Origin: Vibrio coralliirubri
Lineage (GTDB): Bacteria; Pseudomonadota; Gammaproteobacteria; Enterobacterales; Vibrionaceae
NCBI RefSeq assembly: GCF_024347375.1
Contig: NZ_AP025471.1
Span: 930,001 to 994,000, forward strand
Reading direction: 5' to 3'
Length of the DNA: 64,000 nucleotides
Below are positions 8,809 to 18,521 of the stretch, in pieces. A program made the translations under genes and the position numbers. Position 1 is the first letter of the stretch, and each line of letters begins with the position of its first letter. The notes beneath the pieces were generated by a model that saw only the letters and a program-made list of their open reading frames with translations, was not told the DNA's origin and did not search any database.

Positions 8809-10371
8809 CTATTTTTCTTCGAAACGCTTCGCCAGTTGGTAGAACTCATTGACTTGTTCTTTTAGCTCTGTGGAGTGGTCTTTCACAGAATGCGTTGCCA
8901 CTAAGTTTTGTTCTGCGGTCGAGGCGATGGACTGCATATGCAGGTTGACTTCACTCGACAGCTCACGTTGCTTATGAGCAGAACTTTCAACAGACTGCAT
9001 GAGTTCATTCATGGATTGCATTAGGTTTTCGACTTCCGACAAGCGCTCTGCACTCACCTTCGCAACATCACCACACGCGTCCGTTTGCTCTCGGTTCGCC
9101 AGAATATCTTTCTGCCACCCTTCAATCGTCGTTAGCATTGTATCGATGCTCTCTTTGATCTGAACCGTAGCCTTTGAGGTTCGACCCGACAACGCACGCA
9201 CTTCGTCTGCAACGACAGCAAAGCCTCGTCCTTGCTCACCCGCTCTCGCCGCTTCAATCGCAGCGTTAAGGGCCAACAAGTTGGTTTGTTCGGCGATTCC
9301 ACCAATCTCTTCCATTATCTTACTTACGCTCTGCGCTTGGTCGCTCAGTTGGTAAGTCGTTTGAGTCGCCTTTTCGGCCTGAGAAGCTAGGCTCTCTAAG
9401 TTTTGATGAGTTTGATTAATACTCTCTTTAGCGCCAGCACAGGTTTGCAAAGTCACATCGACAATCTGGTGCGCTTCTTCTGTACGAGAAGAGACCTCAT
9501 TGGCGGTGACTTCAACCTCTTCAGTCGCCTCTCGTACTTGAAGAATGTCTTTTGTTTGTTGATCTAAGGCTTCTGATACTTCAAATGACGTGGCATTCAG
9601 GTTGTCAGCCAAATCTTGTAACGGCTTGGCAGAGTCTGTCATACGACCTAATACGGTGCGGATTCGTGCAGACAATAACTTTAAGTGAAAATCGGCCACA
9701 GAGAACTGACTATTACCTGAATAGACAAGGCGACTGACACTATCGAATTTCGATTGCAGCTTTTTCAACTGCAGTGGAGTATCTATCAACTCTTGTCGGA
9801 AAAGCAGAACTAATGCTGAAACAGGAAGTAGGCTCAACAACCATTGGGATACTTGCCCAACTTCGATAAGATTTGAAACCAGAGGCGCAGCCAAAGAACC
9901 TAACAACACGGCGTAACGAACACTGTCACTGATCTTTAAGGACCATTGACGACCCGACTTTTCAGCCTTCAAGAGGCCTTGGTAAGCCTTGTCTGCAACT
10001 TGTATCCATTCATTCTTTGGCTTAACACGAACAGATTGGTAGCCACTCACCTTACCATTGTCGTAAATCGGAGTTACGTAAGCATCGACCCAATAAAACC
10101 CACCGGATTTGGTTTTGTTTTTTACGATGCCACGCCACGCTTTACCTTGCTTTAGGTTAACCCACATATCAGCAAAAGCGGCTTTCGGCATATCGTTATG
10201 CCTTACAATATTGTGGTGTTGCCCTAGCAATTCTTGTTGGCTATATTCCGCTATACGACAAAAAGCATCATTACTGTACGTAATCACGCCTTTTAAGTCA
10301 GTGGTAGAGACAAGTTGTTCGTTTTCGCTGAGAAGCGTTTCACGAGATTGAGTAGATGAGCTGACAGTCAT
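8809..10371 (-). CDS. Aer-like PAS-domain methyl-accepting chemotaxis protein
   Basis: Chemoreceptor of 520 residues. A PAS domain (about 15-120, with [15 protein letters not shown] and the GGFYWV segment) resembles the FAD-binding sensor of Aer. A hydrophobic anchor follows at about 155-195, then the signalling domain whose conserved tip reads [21 protein letters not shown]. No periplasmic domain is present, which fits sensing of the redox state or oxygen from the cytoplasm. Binding of FAD is inferred from family resemblance. It is a single gene, and a perfect 11-bp inverted repeat lies about 60 bp upstream of its start. Confidence 0.9.
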   Translation of the reverse strand: MTVSSSTQSRETLLSENEQLVSTTDLKGVITYSNDAFCRIAEYSQQELLGQHHNIVRHNDMPKAAFADMWVNLKQGKAWRGIVKNKTKSGGFYWVDAYVTPIYDNGKVSGYQSVRVKPKNEWIQVADKAYQGLLKAEKSGRQWSLKISDSVRYAVLLGSLAAPLVSNLIEVGQVSQWLLSLLPVSALVLLFRQELIDTPLQLKKLQSKFDSVSRLVYSGNSQFSVADFHLKLLSARIRTVLGRMTDSAKPLQDLADNLNATSFEVSEALDQQTKDILQVREATEEVEVTANEVSSRTEEAHQIVDVTLQTCAGAKESINQTHQNLESLASQAEKATQTTYQLSDQAQSVSKIMEEIGGIAEQTNLLALNAAIEAARAGEQGRGFAVVADEVRALSGRTSKATVQIKESIDTMLTTIEGWQKDILANREQTDACGDVAKVSAERLSEVENLMQSMNELMQSVESSAHKQRELSSEVNLHMQSIASTAEQNLVATHSVKDHSTELKEQVNEFYQLAKRFEEK

Positions 10372-10432
10372 TATATTAACTTAGGTTAATTATTATTTTA
10401 GGCGAGGAATATATACAATTATTAAAGTTATG

Positions 10433-10457
10433 ACAAAATGTGAACGTCACATTTTGT
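10433..10457. repeat. Perfect inverted repeat between chemoreceptor and lrp remnant
   Basis: ACAAAATGTGA (10433-10443) and TCACATTTTGT (10447-10457) are exact inverted copies around acg. It could be an operator for the chemoreceptor gene or a weak terminator for the interrupted regulator, both on the minus strand. The half-site spacing is 3 nt, not the 6 nt of a CRP site. Confidence 0.5.
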
Positions 10458-10671
10458 GTAAATGCCTGCTATTTATACAAATATTAGCTAAGTACCTCAC
10501 AAAGCTAATAACTTCACATATCTTCTCAAGCTAACAGTCATGACTCATCTAAGTTTACTGCAGTGGTAAATTTCACGGTTCTCATTGAGACAGAGGTATG
10601 GAATTTGCGAATATTCAGATCTTTGCGCAGTACTCGCTCCACAAAGTCTTCGTAAGCTTGAATGTCTTTGA

Positions 10672-11725
10672 GGCTTTGTTGCGTAATTAAATTTAGAGAT
10701 AGAGCCAACCCGTTTCGCTTGTTTCTTAGTCAATACGACAAGTTTCAGGCATACCTAACCCAGTAAGCTTGTTCAACGCTTTTATCATCGCGTAAGTTTC
10801 ACCCACCTGGGCATTGTAATTTCTTAAGCTCAGTTTCCCTCCTAGCAACTGTTTAACTCGATACATCGCTGTTTCTGAGAGTGAACGTTTGTGGTATCCA
10901 TACCGCTCTTTCCAATACTTATTTGAGTCGTATAATTTCTGGCAACCCACGGCGAAATTTCGAGGGTGACCACGCTCCCAGAAGGCAGCCCCTTCTCTTG
11001 GGGGAATAAGCGCAATAGCTCCCTTAATCTTAATAGCAGCGTGACACGCTCTCGTGTCGTAAGCGCCATCACCAGACACCTCAAGGATACTTCGGCGTGT
11101 TTGTTTCAGTAAGTTCGGGAGTACTTCTCCATCTGTAACCGTCGATAAACTTAGCTCGGCGGCAATGATCTCATGAGTGTTGGTATCGACTGCAATATGC
11201 AGCTTTCGCCAGACTCTACGCTTGCCATCCGTCCCATGTTTTTTGACTTTCCATTCACCTTCGCCATAAACCTTAAGGCCAGTAGCATCAATGGCTAGGT
11301 GCTGTATCGCTCCTCTCGTTTTAGTCTTAAATGAAACCTCAACTTGCTTGGCTCTACGACTGATGCAGGTGTAATGCGGACAACTTAACGGTACATGGGC
11401 TAACCTAAATATCGAGTCGATAAATCCTTGCAGCGCTCTCAATGGCATAGAAAAAACTCGTTTGACCATGAGTGCTGTCGTGATAGCTAAATCACTGAAC
11501 CGACGCGGCCTACCGCGCTTATTCTGTTTGCTTTGCGCCCATCCGCTTATTGCTTCTTCATCAATCCAAAAAGTCAGAGAACCACGGTTAATGAGTGATC
11601 GGTTGTATTGCTTCCAGTTGGTTGTTTTATAACGAGGCTTAGGCATAGGACTACGAGATAGAGTGGAGGTAGCTGATCAGATCGTAGGTTCTTGATTTAG
11701 TTCCATTGAATTACGCAACAAAGCC
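10672..11725 (-). mobile_element. IS5-family (IS903-like) insertion sequence, complete
   Basis: The 1054-bp element is bounded by perfect 17-bp inverted repeats, GGCTTTGTTGCGTAATT at 10672-10688 and its complement at 11709-11725. It is flanked by a perfect 9-bp target duplication TGTCTTTGA (10663-10671 and 11726-11734). Length, ends and 9-bp duplication agree with the IS903 group. All parts are intact, so the insertion looks recent and the element may still move. Confidence 0.96.
10726..11646 (-). CDS. IS5-family DDE transposase
   Basis: Transposase of 306 residues filling the element. The three catalytic acids sit in AIDATGLK, GDGAYDTR and RSLSETAMYRVK. The basic N-terminus (KQNKRGRPRRFSD) contains a helix-turn-helix region likely to bind the ends. 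No frameshift is seen, in keeping with a functional copy. It is in the same orientation as the disrupted regulator. Confidence 0.95.
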   Translation of the reverse strand: MPKPRYKTTNWKQYNRSLINRGSLTFWIDEEAISGWAQSKQNKRGRPRRFSDLAITTALMVKRVFSMPLRALQGFIDSIFRLAHVPLSCPHYTCISRRAKQVEVSFKTKTRGAIQHLAIDATGLKVYGEGEWKVKKHGTDGKRRVWRKLHIAVDTNTHEIIAAELSLSTVTDGEVLPNLLKQTRRSILEVSGDGAYDTRACHAAIKIKGAIALIPPREGAAFWERGHPRNFAVGCQKLYDSNKYWKERYGYHKRSLSETAMYRVKQLLGGKLSLRNYNAQVGETYAMIKALNKLTGLGMPETCRID

Positions 11726-12209
11726 TGTCTTTGACCGTCACAATCAGCATGAAATCAAAGCTGCCTGATATCTGATAGCACTGCGTGACCTCTTCTGCCT
11801 TTGAAATAGAATGGCGAAATATTTGATAAATATCCCCTCGGTCACGCTCCATTTCCACGGACACAACCAAAGTCATCTTACTGCCGGTCAGTTCTGGATT
11901 AATGATGGACACATCACCGACTATCACGCCCTCTTCTCTCAGCCGTTTCACTCGCTTTAAGCAAGCAGGCGGTGACAACCCGACCAACTCAGCCAATGTC
12001 TGATTAGGGATTCTGTTGTTCTTTTGCAGTTCAACCAGAATGCTTCTATCTATACGGTCAATCATCATAATTTCTTAAACCAATACATTTATGACTTATA
12101 ATTTTCAATACTACGATAATTAAAAAATCTATCGCAACTTTAAAGGTCAATTTAGAAATCTGAATCACAACAATCACGGTAAGATCTTCTCATACCAAAC
12201 AATCGAACC

Positions 12210-13187
12210 ATGGTCGTAACTATGAAATCAACCTATCAATTTTTTAAAGAACTCCTTAGAGAGATTTTCGATGTCACCTCGACTCTTTTCCGAATCATGA
12301 TTCCAATTATCATCGTGATAAAGGTCATTGAAGAGCTCGGCGGCATCGTGATTCTTAGCGAATGGCTGAGCCCAATAATGGAAAGCGTCGGCTTACCGAA
12401 AGAAATGGGCTTGGTATGGGCAACCACCATACTCACTAACATCTATGCGGGGCTGATTATCCTCATCAATTCCGACGCTCCCTTAACGGTTGCTCAAGCC
12501 TCGGTTTTAGGCAGCATGATGCTACTAGCACATTCATTGCCGATTGAGGGGGCGATAGCCAAAAAAGCAGGCGTGAGCTGGTTGGCTACCCTGTCGGTGC
12601 GAGTAGGTGGTAGCTTGATGCTGGCTTGGCTACTTAACCTCAGTTATCAATATGGGGATTTGCTCAATTACCCAGTAACCGTACTTTGGCAGCCTGAAGT
12701 ATCAGGAGACACAAGCTATTTAGGTTGGGCTATTGAACAGCTCAAGAGTTTTGCCGTTATCTTCATGGTGATTTCAGCGTTATTACTGCTACTCAAGGTT
12801 TTAAAGATTCTCGGCATTGAAAAGCTCATGGCAATATTGTTAAGACCGTTCTTGAGACTGCTAGGAATCAGCAAGGACGCAACCAACTTAACGATCATCG
12901 GAATCACGCTTGGTCTTTCGTTTGGCGGTGGCTTATTGATCAACGAAGCCAAGAAAGGACATATCTCTGCGAGGGATGTATTCACCGCGATCATGCTGCT
13001 CAACTTGCTCCACAGTTTGATTGAAGATACGTTGTTGATCATGCTCATTGGGGCTGACTTCTACACCATATTTTGGGGAAGGTTAGTATTCTCAGTGCTG
13101 GTTATCGCTTTAATATCCAACGTCATTAAACGCATGAATCCAAGCACTTGTGAACGTTACTTTTATCGCGATGTCTCTCAGTCATAA
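12210..13187 (+). CDS. Nucleoside-recognition (Gate) domain membrane protein
   Basis: Polytopic inner-membrane protein of 325 residues with about eight hydrophobic segments in two halves, resembling the Gate domain family that includes spore-maturation and nucleoside-transporter proteins. GLSFGGGLLINEAKKG in the second half is characteristic of such proteins. The substrate is unknown. Divergence from an Lrp-type gene makes an amino-acid-related transport role possible, but this is inference. Neither the ATG at 12210 nor the one at 12222 has a good ribosome site, so the start is uncertain. Confidence 0.75.
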   Translation: MVVTMKSTYQFFKELLREIFDVTSTLFRIMIPIIIVIKVIEELGGIVILSEWLSPIMESVGLPKEMGLVWATTILTNIYAGLIILINSDAPLTVAQASVLGSMMLLAHSLPIEGAIAKKAGVSWLATLSVRVGGSLMLAWLLNLSYQYGDLLNYPVTVLWQPEVSGDTSYLGWAIEQLKSFAVIFMVISALLLLLKVLKILGIEKLMAILLRPFLRLLGISKDATNLTIIGITLGLSFGGGLLINEAKKGHISARDVFTAIMLLNLLHSLIEDTLLIMLIGADFYTIFWGRLVFSVLVIALISNVIKRMNPSTCERYFYRDVSQS

Positions 13188-13672
13188 GTAAAAATACCAA
13201 CGAGACTAAAAGGAAAAGAGCTCAAACACGGGCTCTTTTTGCTACTTGGCGCTCCTATCACCGCCGCTATTGTTAAATTTCACGTCATTGAAACATTGAA
13301 AGTTACTCGAAATACCCTAATTATTGATATTTCGAGTGAAAATAATTTGAGCATGTGTATTTACTAATGACTCAGTTATTACATGCGTACTTTAAAACAC
13401 CGATAATAAAAAATTATCTTATTATTTAGAAGCCAACTCCTTGTATAAAGCGCCCTCCAGAATTATAACCGCGCTCTAATCAATGTTATTAAATATCCAA
13501 ACTATCAGCTATTCATTCAACAAAACCCATTAAATAACTGACAATAGAATAAATAACATTCCTTATTTTATATTAACTCTAAATGTTGAAACCGGAACGA
13601 ATAATTAATTGTAATAATTATCCATTTGATTGGTTAATTTTATAAATATATTTTGTTACATAATCAAAACTG
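13188..13672. other. Gene-poor AT-rich region with inverted repeats
   Basis: Beyond the terminator I see no gene. ACTCGAAATA (13305-13314) is repeated inverted as TATTTCGAGT (13328-13337). GCATGT (13351-13356) has a matching ACATGC at 13381-13386. These may be regulator sites for the genes to the right. Base composition is more AT-rich than the flanks. Confidence 0.4.
13214..13239 (+). terminator. Intrinsic terminator after Gate-domain gene
   Basis: AAAAGAGC (13214-13221) pairs with GCTCTTTT (13232-13239) over a 10-nt loop, closing with a T-run. It ends the single-gene unit. Confidence 0.8.
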
Positions 13673-13675
13673 ATG

Positions 13676-13750
13676 GCTCTTATGACTATGTTCCTTATAA
13701 CAGCGCCTCTTACAACCGAGGCTCGTACAACTAGGACTCTTACAAAAACA
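13676..13750. repeat. Degenerate 15-bp tandem repeat, five units
   Basis: Five consecutive 15-bp units begin at 13676, 13691, 13706, 13721 and 13736 and share the core CTyxTAxxAC (for example CTCTTACAACCGAG and CTCGTACAACTAGG). In one frame they spell degenerate SYN-x-G pentapeptides broken by a stop; in the frame of the next gene they give L/R-T-T-like pentads. This looks like the remnant of a low-complexity coding repeat. Confidence 0.5.
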
Positions 13751-13762
13751 CCCAGAAAAACA

Positions 13763-14074
13763 ATGGCTTTAATGGTTCTAATTCTTTCCTCACTGTCACA
13801 GGCTTCCACTATTGAGAACGACGAACTATTGCTGAAGTCATTGATTAAACGAGGTGTTATCTGTTCAGGCTTAACCTATGAGGAAAATCAAGAAGCTTTG
13901 CGTATCTATCTCAACGCTAAAAAATTGAAGAGCACTCCGTTTGATTCAAAAAATAGAAAAGAGACAACCAATACAAAAGAGATAGAAGGTAAAAAACATA
14001 CAACAAACACACGTCAGTTAAATAAGACACCACAAGAGTGTATTAGGCCAAACTCGGACAACAGATCCGAATAA
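13763..14074 (+). CDS. Small secreted protein resembling the PrtV propeptide
   Basis: A frame of 103 residues from the ATG at 13763 starts with a short hydrophobic segment (MALMVLILSSLSQA) that could be a signal peptide. The next 40 residues (ENDELLLKSLIKRG to EALRIYLNAK) resemble the start of the mature PrtV precursor just downstream (VNEDKLIEMLVRQG to DALDRYLKNK). The rest is Lys/Thr/Asn-rich and looks disordered. The frame stays open to 13673 through the 15-bp repeats, so the true start is unsure and no good ribosome site is visible. It may be a truncated paralogue of the protease propeptide or a separate inhibitor-like peptide. I cannot assign a function. Confidence 0.45.
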   Translation: MALMVLILSSLSQASTIENDELLLKSLIKRGVICSGLTYEENQEALRIYLNAKKLKSTPFDSKNRKETTNTKEIEGKKHTTNTRQLNKTPQECIRPNSDNRSE

Positions 14075-14121
14075 GGCAAGTTGATACTGATATCGACATG
14101 GAAATATGAAAAGGAAATATA

Positions 14122-16877
14122 ATGAAAATGATGAGAAAAACATTGTTGGCTTCAGCAATGCTTACTCTATTTAGCGTCAGTGGTTATGCAAAAACACCTA
14201 TTGATTTAGGCGTAGTTAATGAAGACAAACTCATTGAAATGCTAGTTAGACAAGGCTTAGTCGACCAAGATGCAACCGATGTGGCAAAGCAGGATGCACT
14301 TGACCGTTACTTGAAAAATAAAATCAATTCTGGTTTTAAAGGCGATGCTCAATTCGGTAAAAAAGCACTTGAGCAACGCGCGAAAATACTCAAAGCCATA
14401 GAAAAAGGGGCTGGTGTTAAAAAAGCGAGTGTCTTTGCTTTAGAAGTCGGCACCAAGCGTACCGACAAAGTACTCGCTCTGTTGGTCGATTTCCCTGATT
14501 TGAACTGGGATGACAACAAGCTGACCGAAGAGCACACGCAGATGCTCTACGAGAGCTACAACCCTGAACATTATCAAGAGTTGTTGTTCTCAAATTCTGG
14601 CTACACGGGGCCCAACGGCGAGAACCTAATCTCGATGCGCCAATATTACCAAAGCGAATCAGGTGACAGTTACAGCGTTGCAGGTCAAGCTGCGGGTTGG
14701 TATCGCGCCTCTAAGCCTGCGTCATTCTATGGTGGTAACTCCCCTACCACCGACAACGACTTAAACGCACAAGAACTGGTTCGTGAAGCGCTGAATCAAC
14801 TGGCTCAAGACCCGAGTATCAACCTTGCCGATTACGACATCGAAGATCGTTACGATTACGACGGTGACGGAAATTTCCGCGAACCCGATGGTGTGATTGA
14901 TCACCTGATGGTGTTTCATGCATCGGTAGGCGAAGAAGCCGGTGGTGGCGTGTTAGGCCCTGATGCGATTTGGTCTCACCGATTCAACCTTGGTCGCACT
15001 CATGTACTGGAAGGTACTTCTAGCTCGCTTCCAGATCGATTTGGTGGCCAATACGCGGCGTTCGATTACACCATTCAACCGATTGATGCGGCTGCTGGTG
15101 TTTGTGCCCACGAATATGGCCATGATTTAGGCTTACCAGACGAGTACGACACGCAATACACAGGCAAAGGCGAACCTGTATCTTACTGGTCAATCATGTC
15201 TTCGGGCAGTTGGCTGGTCAAATTGGTGGTACACAACCAACGGCATTCAGCTCTTGGGCAAAACACTTCCTACAGAAATCGATTGGCGGCCGTTGGGTTA
15301 ACGATGATCAGATCTCGATTGATGACCTAGAAGACAACCCACAAGTTTATACGCTGTTCCAAACAACGGATAACAGCCGTCCGAACATGATTAAGGTCGA
15401 TCTTCCTGAAAAGCAGATTGAAAGCCTGAAACCCTTTGAGGGCGAGTATTCGTTCCACTCTCAAAAAGGCGATGATCTGAAAAACAGTATGACTCGCAAG
15501 TTGGTGATCCCAGCGGGCGGTTCTGCTTCGCTTTCGTTCAAAACTTGGTATGAGATTGAAAAAGACTACGACTTTGCTCGCGTGCTAATCAACGGACAAG
15601 CCATTGCTGGCAACATTACCTCAATGGACGACCCATACAATACTGGCCTCGTTCCTGCTATTGGCGGCGAGTCTGGCGGATGGATAGATGCTGAGTTCGA
15701 CGTTTCACAATGGGAAGGCCAAGAAGTTGAGCTGTCTTTTGAATACATCACCGATGGCGGCTTAGCAATGGAAGGCTTCTATTTGGATAACCTCAGTGTG
15801 GTCGTTGATGGTGAAGTGACTCCAATAGACGATGCTGAAAGTAACTCCACCTTCGCCCTAAATGGCTACAAGCTGAGTAATGGATTCCATCAAGCGCAGC
15901 ACTACTATCTATTGCAATGGCGCAGCCACATGGATGTTGATGAAGGCCTAACGAACATCAAACGCATGGGACAACTGATGTCATTCGACCCAGGCTTGAT
16001 CATTTGGTACGTCGACGAATCACTAACTGACAACTGGGTAGGTAAACACCCTGGTGAAGGTTGGTTAGGCGTGGTCGATGCAGACCAAAATGCCATGGTG
16101 TGGGCAAACTCTGGTGAAGTAGCTCAAACACGCTACCAAGTTCGAGACGCAGCGTTTTCACTCAAAGATCATACTCCAATGCGTCTTGTAAACAGCGACA
16201 ATGATGTACTCGAAGATACCAGTTTGGTTGGCAATGCTAGCTTCTCGGATGACCAAGATTACACATCGCCTCAAGCACCAGATTCAGGACGCATCCTGAC
16301 GGAGTTTGGTTTAGCGGTCGATATTGTGAATCAAAGTGATAACAACGAATACGGCGTGGTTCGCTTATCTAAAGTAAGCCAACACAACGTCGCTCCTACT
16401 GCGAACTTCGAGCTGAATGTGACTGGCCTGAATGTTTCTGTAAACAACTTCAGCTCAGACCAAGACGGTGAGATCACCCGTTACCTATGGGACTTTGGGA
16501 ACGGCACAACAAGTAACGAAGTAGCACCAACTTGGTCTTACGAGCAAGCGGGTGAATACGCGGTGAACTTGACTGTTGTCGACGACAAAGGCGCTACCGA
16601 TTCATTTAGCTCTGTGGTGAGTATTGAATCTCCAAACGCCCTTCCAGAAGCGAGCGCGAAATACATTCACTTGGGCCGCTGGGTAACCATGTGGTCTACA
16701 AGTTCAGACAGCGATGGTCGTATTGTTGATACCGAGTGGACACTTCCAAACGGAAAGATCAAACGAGGTCGCACATTCACTTCAATCTTCCCTTCATACG
16801 GAAAGCACGAGGTGACACTGAAGATCATCGATGACCAAGGCGGAATTACCACTAAAACGATTTTGGTCGACCTGTAA
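14122..16877 (+). pseudogene. prtV: PrtV-type M6 metalloprotease, one-base frameshift
   Basis: Secreted zinc protease of the M6 (immune inhibitor A-like) family. The first frame (14122-15330) has a signal peptide ending near residue 23, a propeptide and the zinc motif HEYGH at 330-334. The second frame (from about 15210 to 16877) continues the catalytic domain and carries two C-terminal PKD-like domains (about 758-838 and 839-918). Restoring one G next to 15212-15213 joins GSW to AGQIGG and gives 918 residues, the size I recall for V. cholerae PrtV. No slippery heptamer is visible, so programmed shifting is unlikely. Either a real recent inactivation or an assembly error explains it. As read, translation ends 70 residues after the zinc motif. 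Confidence 0.9.
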
Positions 16878-16989
16878 ATCATCGCAGGCTCTGTCATGCG
16901 TATTTACAACACAAGCTTAAGTACTGTTGTCAAAGGATATAAGCCACGACAGCAGTTTTAAGAAAACGTTATTATTTAAGCCGTAAGCA

Positions 16990-17018
16990 AAAGCCCTACC
17001 TTATTGGTAGGGCTTTTT
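16990..17018 (+). terminator. Intrinsic terminator after prtV
   Basis: AAAGCCCTACC (16990-17000) pairs with GGTAGGGCTTT (17006-17016) around ttatt, then a T-run. Confidence 0.9.
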
Positions 17019-17102
17019 ATTTGTCTGTGCTTGGTAGCATCATTAGCACTGTAGAGAGATTACCGTAGCAATACGTTTAATTTTCAGCGGTTCAACTGGT
17101 CC

Positions 17103-18278
17103 TTAAACCGGTTGTTTTTGAATGTGTGATTTACGTGCGCTGAACGCGAACAATAAGATAACAGCCAACACGAATGGTAATACATAGATATTGAGGTTCT
17201 GCCATCCAGCTGTCGATTCTAACCAACCAGAGAGCATGGCGGTAATCGTCACACATCCAAAGACAACAAACTCATTAAACGCTTGTGCCTTGGCTTTATT
17301 CTGCGATTGGTAAGACTGACTAAACAAACCCGTTGCCGCGATAAACATGAAGTTCCAACCGACCCCCAGCACGACTAAAGCCGCTCTGAAGTGCCAAATG
17401 GATTCGCCATGAATGTTAATCGCAATACAGACAACGAACAGCACCCCGCCAGCTAAGATCATCATTCTTGAGCCAAACTTCTCGATAAGCGAACCAGTAA
17501 AGAATGCAGGAACAAACATCCCCAACACATGCCACTCAATCACACCCGCCGCTTTAGTAAAGTCAAAGCCACAACCAATCATTGCCAATGGCGTTGCTGT
17601 CATCAGGATATTCATCACCGCATAAGCGACCATGGCAGCAAACACGGCACCAATAAAGTTAGGCGCTTTCACTATCACACTGAGAGGATCGGATTTAGGC
17701 GCCTGACTATTAAAAGAGACTTTTGGGAATTGAATGGTTTGTAAGATGAGTAACGCAAGAATGTTCAATCCAATCAAAGAAGCAAAAGCACCAATGTACA
17801 AGCCATCTTGCGACCACTGTTGAGACATAATCGCCAAGTTTGGCCCCAATACCGCAGCTAGAACGCCACCAGCCATAGAGATAGATATCGCTCGATGACG
17901 GGCATTTTCATCACACACCTCGATTGCAGCAAAACGATAAAGCGTGCCAAAACCTATGCCTATCCCAAGTAAGAACGTGGCGAAACAAAACAGATAGAAA
18001 TTTTGCTGAGACAGTGCGTAGGTTGCAAGACTAGCTCCTGTAATGCCAACCACATTACCAATGCTAAATCCTCGCTTTCTCCCTAACTTGCCTGAAATTA
18101 GAGACGCAGGAATAGTGGCTGCCATTAAACCCAAAAACTGCAGTGCAACCGGCAAGGTAATCATGCTGACACTGGGCGCAATCTGCTTACCGATCAAACC
18201 AATCACAGAGATCAGTAATATGTTACCCGTCATCAACAGGGCCTGACACAGTGAGAGCAGCCAAACATTTCTATTCAT
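17103..18278 (-). CDS. MFS transporter
   Basis: Inner-membrane carrier of 391 residues with about twelve hydrophobic segments and the major-facilitator motif SGKLGRKRGFSIGN between TM2 and TM3. The pattern is that of a drug or sugar efflux proton antiporter; the substrate cannot be read. I place the start at the ATG at 18278 (MNRNVWLLS), preceded by TAGGAA, because the longer frame would overlap the palindromic operator at 18303-18318. It is divergent from a LysR regulator that probably controls it. Confidence 0.87.
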   Translation of the reverse strand: MNRNVWLLSLCQALLMTGNILLISVIGLIGKQIAPSVSMITLPVALQFLGLMAATIPASLISGKLGRKRGFSIGNVVGITGASLATYALSQQNFYLFCFATFLLGIGIGFGTLYRFAAIEVCDENARHRAISISMAGGVLAAVLGPNLAIMSQQWSQDGLYIGAFASLIGLNILALLILQTIQFPKVSFNSQAPKSDPLSVIVKAPNFIGAVFAAMVAYAVMNILMTATPLAMIGCGFDFTKAAGVIEWHVLGMFVPAFFTGSLIEKFGSRMMILAGGVLFVVCIAINIHGESIWHFRAALVVLGVGWNFMFIAATGLFSQSYQSQNKAKAQAFNEFVVFGCVTITAMLSGWLESTAGWQNLNIYVLPFVLAVILLFAFSARKSHIQKQPV

Positions 18279-18302
18279 CTTCGTTCCTAAATATGAGCAC
18301 AG

Positions 18303-18382
18303 TTGGTCAATAGACCAAAAATTCAACAAAGTCGCAACACTTTGTTACTCATAGCAACTCTACAAAGCGGCCAATAGACCAA
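18303..18382. promoter_or_regulatory. Paired operator candidates between MFS and LysR genes
   Basis: TTGGTCAATAGACCAA (18303-18318) is a dyad with arms TTGGTC/GACCAA. A second copy, GGCCAATAGACCAA, lies at 18369-18382. The shared core CCAATAGACCAA-like element, 64-66 bp apart in a divergent promoter region, fits activation-site and recall-site use by the LysR protein. The link is inferred from position. Confidence 0.6.
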
Positions 18383-18521
18383 TATAAAGTGTTACCACCA
18401 TATGACTTTGATTAGCGTTACTTAAGACGCTAGAGTTGAAATTATCATTACTTAAGATAATAATAATTTTCTGTTATTTATTGGCTTTGTTGTTTACAGG
18501 CTTTAGCATTTGAAGGTGAGT

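Larger units (their letters stand above)
10538..12068 (-). pseudogene. Lrp/AsnC-family regulator interrupted by an insertion sequence
   Basis: The 5' part (12068 down to 11726) encodes an N-terminal helix-turn-helix (NQTLAELVGLSPPACLKRVKRL) and most of the RAM effector domain, then runs into the insertion. The 3' part resumes at 10671 and ends at the stop 10538-10540. Removing the element and one 9-bp duplicate leaves 468 bp, an intact 155-codon frame with VTVKD joined to IQAYEDFVERVL. The gene was therefore whole until the insertion. In the family these proteins bind amino acids and control transport or catabolism. It is divergent from the Gate-domain membrane protein, a likely former target. 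The truncated product (123 residues) keeps the DNA-binding part. Confidence 0.93.

Noticed and set aside
10444..10446. CRP site upstream of the chemoreceptor
   Set aside because: TGTGA and TCACA are present, but with a 3-nt spacer instead of 6.
10545..10733. Minus-strand frame of 62 codons across the IS left end
   Set aside because: It joins IS end sequence and the 3' part of the interrupted regulator in the wrong frame; the correct frame is the Lrp C-terminus ending at 10538.
13618..13809. Minus-strand frame with valine/arginine-rich pentads
   Set aside because: It is the opposite strand of the 15-bp repeat tract and has no ribosome site.
15205..15220. Programmed ribosomal frameshift in prtV
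   Set aside because: A -1 shift would restore the frame, but no slippery heptamer is present at the site. Mutation or sequence error is simpler.
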